This document shows, one piece after another, positions 62,674-64,000 of a stretch of DNA of 64,000 bases. Position 1 is the stretch's first letter, and every line of letters begins with the position of its first letter. The notes under the pieces were generated by a model. It made no database searches. It worked only from the letters and a program-made list of their open reading frames with translations, and had not been told where the DNA came from. This stretch comes from Phycomyces blakesleeanus NRRL 1555(-) (Eukaryota > Mucoromycota > Mucoromycetes > Mucorales > Phycomycetaceae), in the NCBI RefSeq assembly GCF_001638985.1, contig NW_017265151.1:186001-250000 (forward strand), written 5' to 3'. A program made the translations under genes and the position numbers.

Positions 62674-63241
62674 TTCAATTGTCATCTCCCCTCCCCTCCT
62701 CTTCTCCTTCTCCCTGTCCTAACCCTAACCCTAACCCTTGCCCTTGTCCTTGTCCTTGTCCTTGTCCTTGTCCTTGTCCTTATTCTCTCTCTTATACATG
62801 TATAGTATAGCCATAAAGAGCGTGCACACATAAATATATATAAATATAATTATAGATATAGATACATTTGCGAATATGCGTATGCGTGTGTTGACATCAA
62901 TATCATCCCATATTTTCTTTATTTTCTTTGTGTCTAAATATACTCTCTTCTTTATCTTCTTCTTCTTCTTATTCTTTGTTTTTTTTTTCTTTATTCCTTT
63001 CTATTTATTTATTTATTTTTAAAAAAAGGATCTACTTGTCAAAAAGGTAATTGGGCGTTGTCTTTCTATTCTTCTTTTTACTGGTATTATTATCGCTATC
63101 GCTATCGCTATCTTTTAACATTAATATCATTTTTTTGTTATTGTGCCTTTTATACTATCAAGACAAAACGTTTAATGCCCAAGAGATTATAAAGGGATAA
63201 TTATGTTTATTCTATAGGTTCAAAAAAAATTAATTAATTAA
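62674..63241. other. Convergent intergenic region with telomere-like hexamers
   Basis: Between the GH16 gene and AAR2. It is CT-rich just after the GH16 stop, then carries the hexamer array at 62717-62782, a CGTATGCG stretch near 62872, poly-pyrimidine tracts (62940-63020) and a GCTATC array (about 63096-63113). No gene seen. Confidence 0.6.
62717..62782. repeat. Interstitial telomere-like repeat passing into CCTTGT repeats
   Basis: About three copies of CCCTAA (the complement of TTAGGG) are followed by CCCTTG twice and then about six CCTTGT units. The hexamer period is kept throughout, so the array probably grew from one variant unit series. Confidence 0.85.
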
Positions 63242-63916
63242 TTATTCATCCATTTCAACTACCATTGGTGCATCTTCATCTTCTTCGTCCTCTTCTGTTG
63301 GTAATTCCCATTTGAATCGAGATACAAGGAATTTCTTTAGTTGCAAGAATCGTTTTCCTAATTCAAATTCATGAAGTGGGATGTTTTTACGGAATTCCTA
63401 ATATGAACCAAGAAATTAAATTCATTATGCAAGAAACACACACACACAGAGAGAGAGATATCATTAATAATCTCAAAACTCTATGTAAAGATGTATATAT
63501 ATATTTACCTGTAACATGCTTGATATAAAGTTGTTTTCAGACAAGATGTCACGGAAAAAGTCTTCAGGACACTCTTCAAGCTGATGCTCAAATGTATCTA
63601 CCAAAATAATGATTCTAAGCTTTCTTTTCTTATTTTCTTTTTGCTAAAGAAAAAGGTGATGGATCCTGTCAAAGTTTGAGGCAATTGACTAGCTGACTGA
63701 CTGATTTCTCTTGTTTGTCTTCTTTTTTTCTTTTTTCTTAAGATTTGATTGACTTACCAATAAAATCAATAAACACACCCGGACTTTCTTCCATCCACTC
63801 TTGACACGAACAGAATAAGCGGACCATTTGTTTCCATTGATGAAATCCAGAAAAGTTTTGTGCCATTAAAAGACAAACGAAGGACAATTGCATTTCACCC
63901 AACATAACCAAATGAT
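63242..63916 (-). CDS. AAR2: AAR2 splicing factor homologue, C-terminal part
   Basis: U5 snRNP assembly factor that holds Prp8 during snRNP maturation. Exons in transcript order within the window: 63916-63758, 63597-63509, 63397-63242; earlier exons lie beyond the right edge. Visible blocks: DHLVMLGEMQLSFVCLLMAQ and FHQWKQMVRLFCSCQE, then FEHQLEECPEDFFRDILSEN with FISSMLQEF, then LQLKKFLVSRFKWELPTEED with an acidic run and DAPMVVEMDE at the stop. The ending closely follows human AAR2 (LTKKFKWDF ... APVVVEL). Good GT-AG sites bound all three exons. Assignment is from remembered family motifs. Confidence 0.85.
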
Positions 63917-64000
63917 CTAATATGATGGCAATATTTTCAGTATAATAATATTAATAATAAAAAAAGCCCCACACTAAATTTCTTCTCCCCCTTTATATAT
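63917..64000. other. Right edge, intronic or upstream of AAR2 exon
   Basis: AT-rich 84 bases after the AAR2 acceptor (ATATTAG on the minus strand). It is presumably the 3' part of an AAR2 intron; the next exon is not recognisable before the edge. Confidence 0.4.

Overview
The window reads as nuclear DNA of an early-diverging filamentous fungus, most likely Mucoromycota (Mucorales-like). This rests on ten spliced eukaryotic genes with many short GT-AG introns, very AT-rich intergenic DNA full of microsatellites, a COP9 signalosome subunit (lost in budding yeasts), and transposon families common in Mucoromycota. The species call is inference. No tRNA, rRNA, CRISPR array, operon or virus was seen.

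Layout. 1-207 (-): 5' end of a synaptobrevin-type v-SNARE whose start codon appears to be split by an intron. 2866-5268 (+): histidyl-tRNA synthetase. 5725-7195 (+): universal stress protein, tail to tail with COP9 signalosome subunit 3 (7192-9832, -); their stop codons overlap. 9.8-13.2 kb: repeat-rich stretch with hairpin elements and a decayed or misread gene of unknown family. 13-19.2 kb: no gene seen. 19215-20785 (+): SAM methyltransferase. 21386-23259 (-): TBC1D20-like Rab GAP, head to head with the GPI transamidase subunit PIG-T/GPI16 (23704-27663, +). PIG-T is crossed by a 100-N scaffold gap whose two contig ends are the same 900 bases. 28.1-29.1 kb: broken transposons. 30539-33007 (+): pyruvate dehydrogenase kinase-type protein. 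About 34.1-38.2 kb: a tnp2-class (CACTA/Plavaka-like) DNA transposon with an apparently uninterrupted six-exon transposase and a divergent companion gene. 37.9-45.2 kb: gene desert. 45175-47067 (+): bHLH transcription factor. 47.1-58.6 kb: a second desert. 58624-59786 (+): medium-chain NADP-dependent reductase. 61296-62673 (+): GH16 wall-modifying enzyme with a probable GPI anchor. 63242 to the right edge (-): C-terminal part of the splicing factor AAR2.

The host genes are unrelated housekeeping functions: translation, protein degradation, secretion and ER, mitochondrial metabolism, splicing and cell wall. The one suggestive pairing is the divergent TBC1D20/PIG-T couple, both of which act at the ER membrane. 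The most interesting non-genic signals are the apparently intact transposon and a MITE with matching termini, clusters of RFX/X-box-like sites in the two deserts, two probable GC-AG introns in CSN3, and the unmerged assembly overlap. All exon boundaries were derived by hand from splice consensus, reading phase and remembered family similarity. Each multi-exon model quoted with a protein length was checked to sum to a multiple of three.
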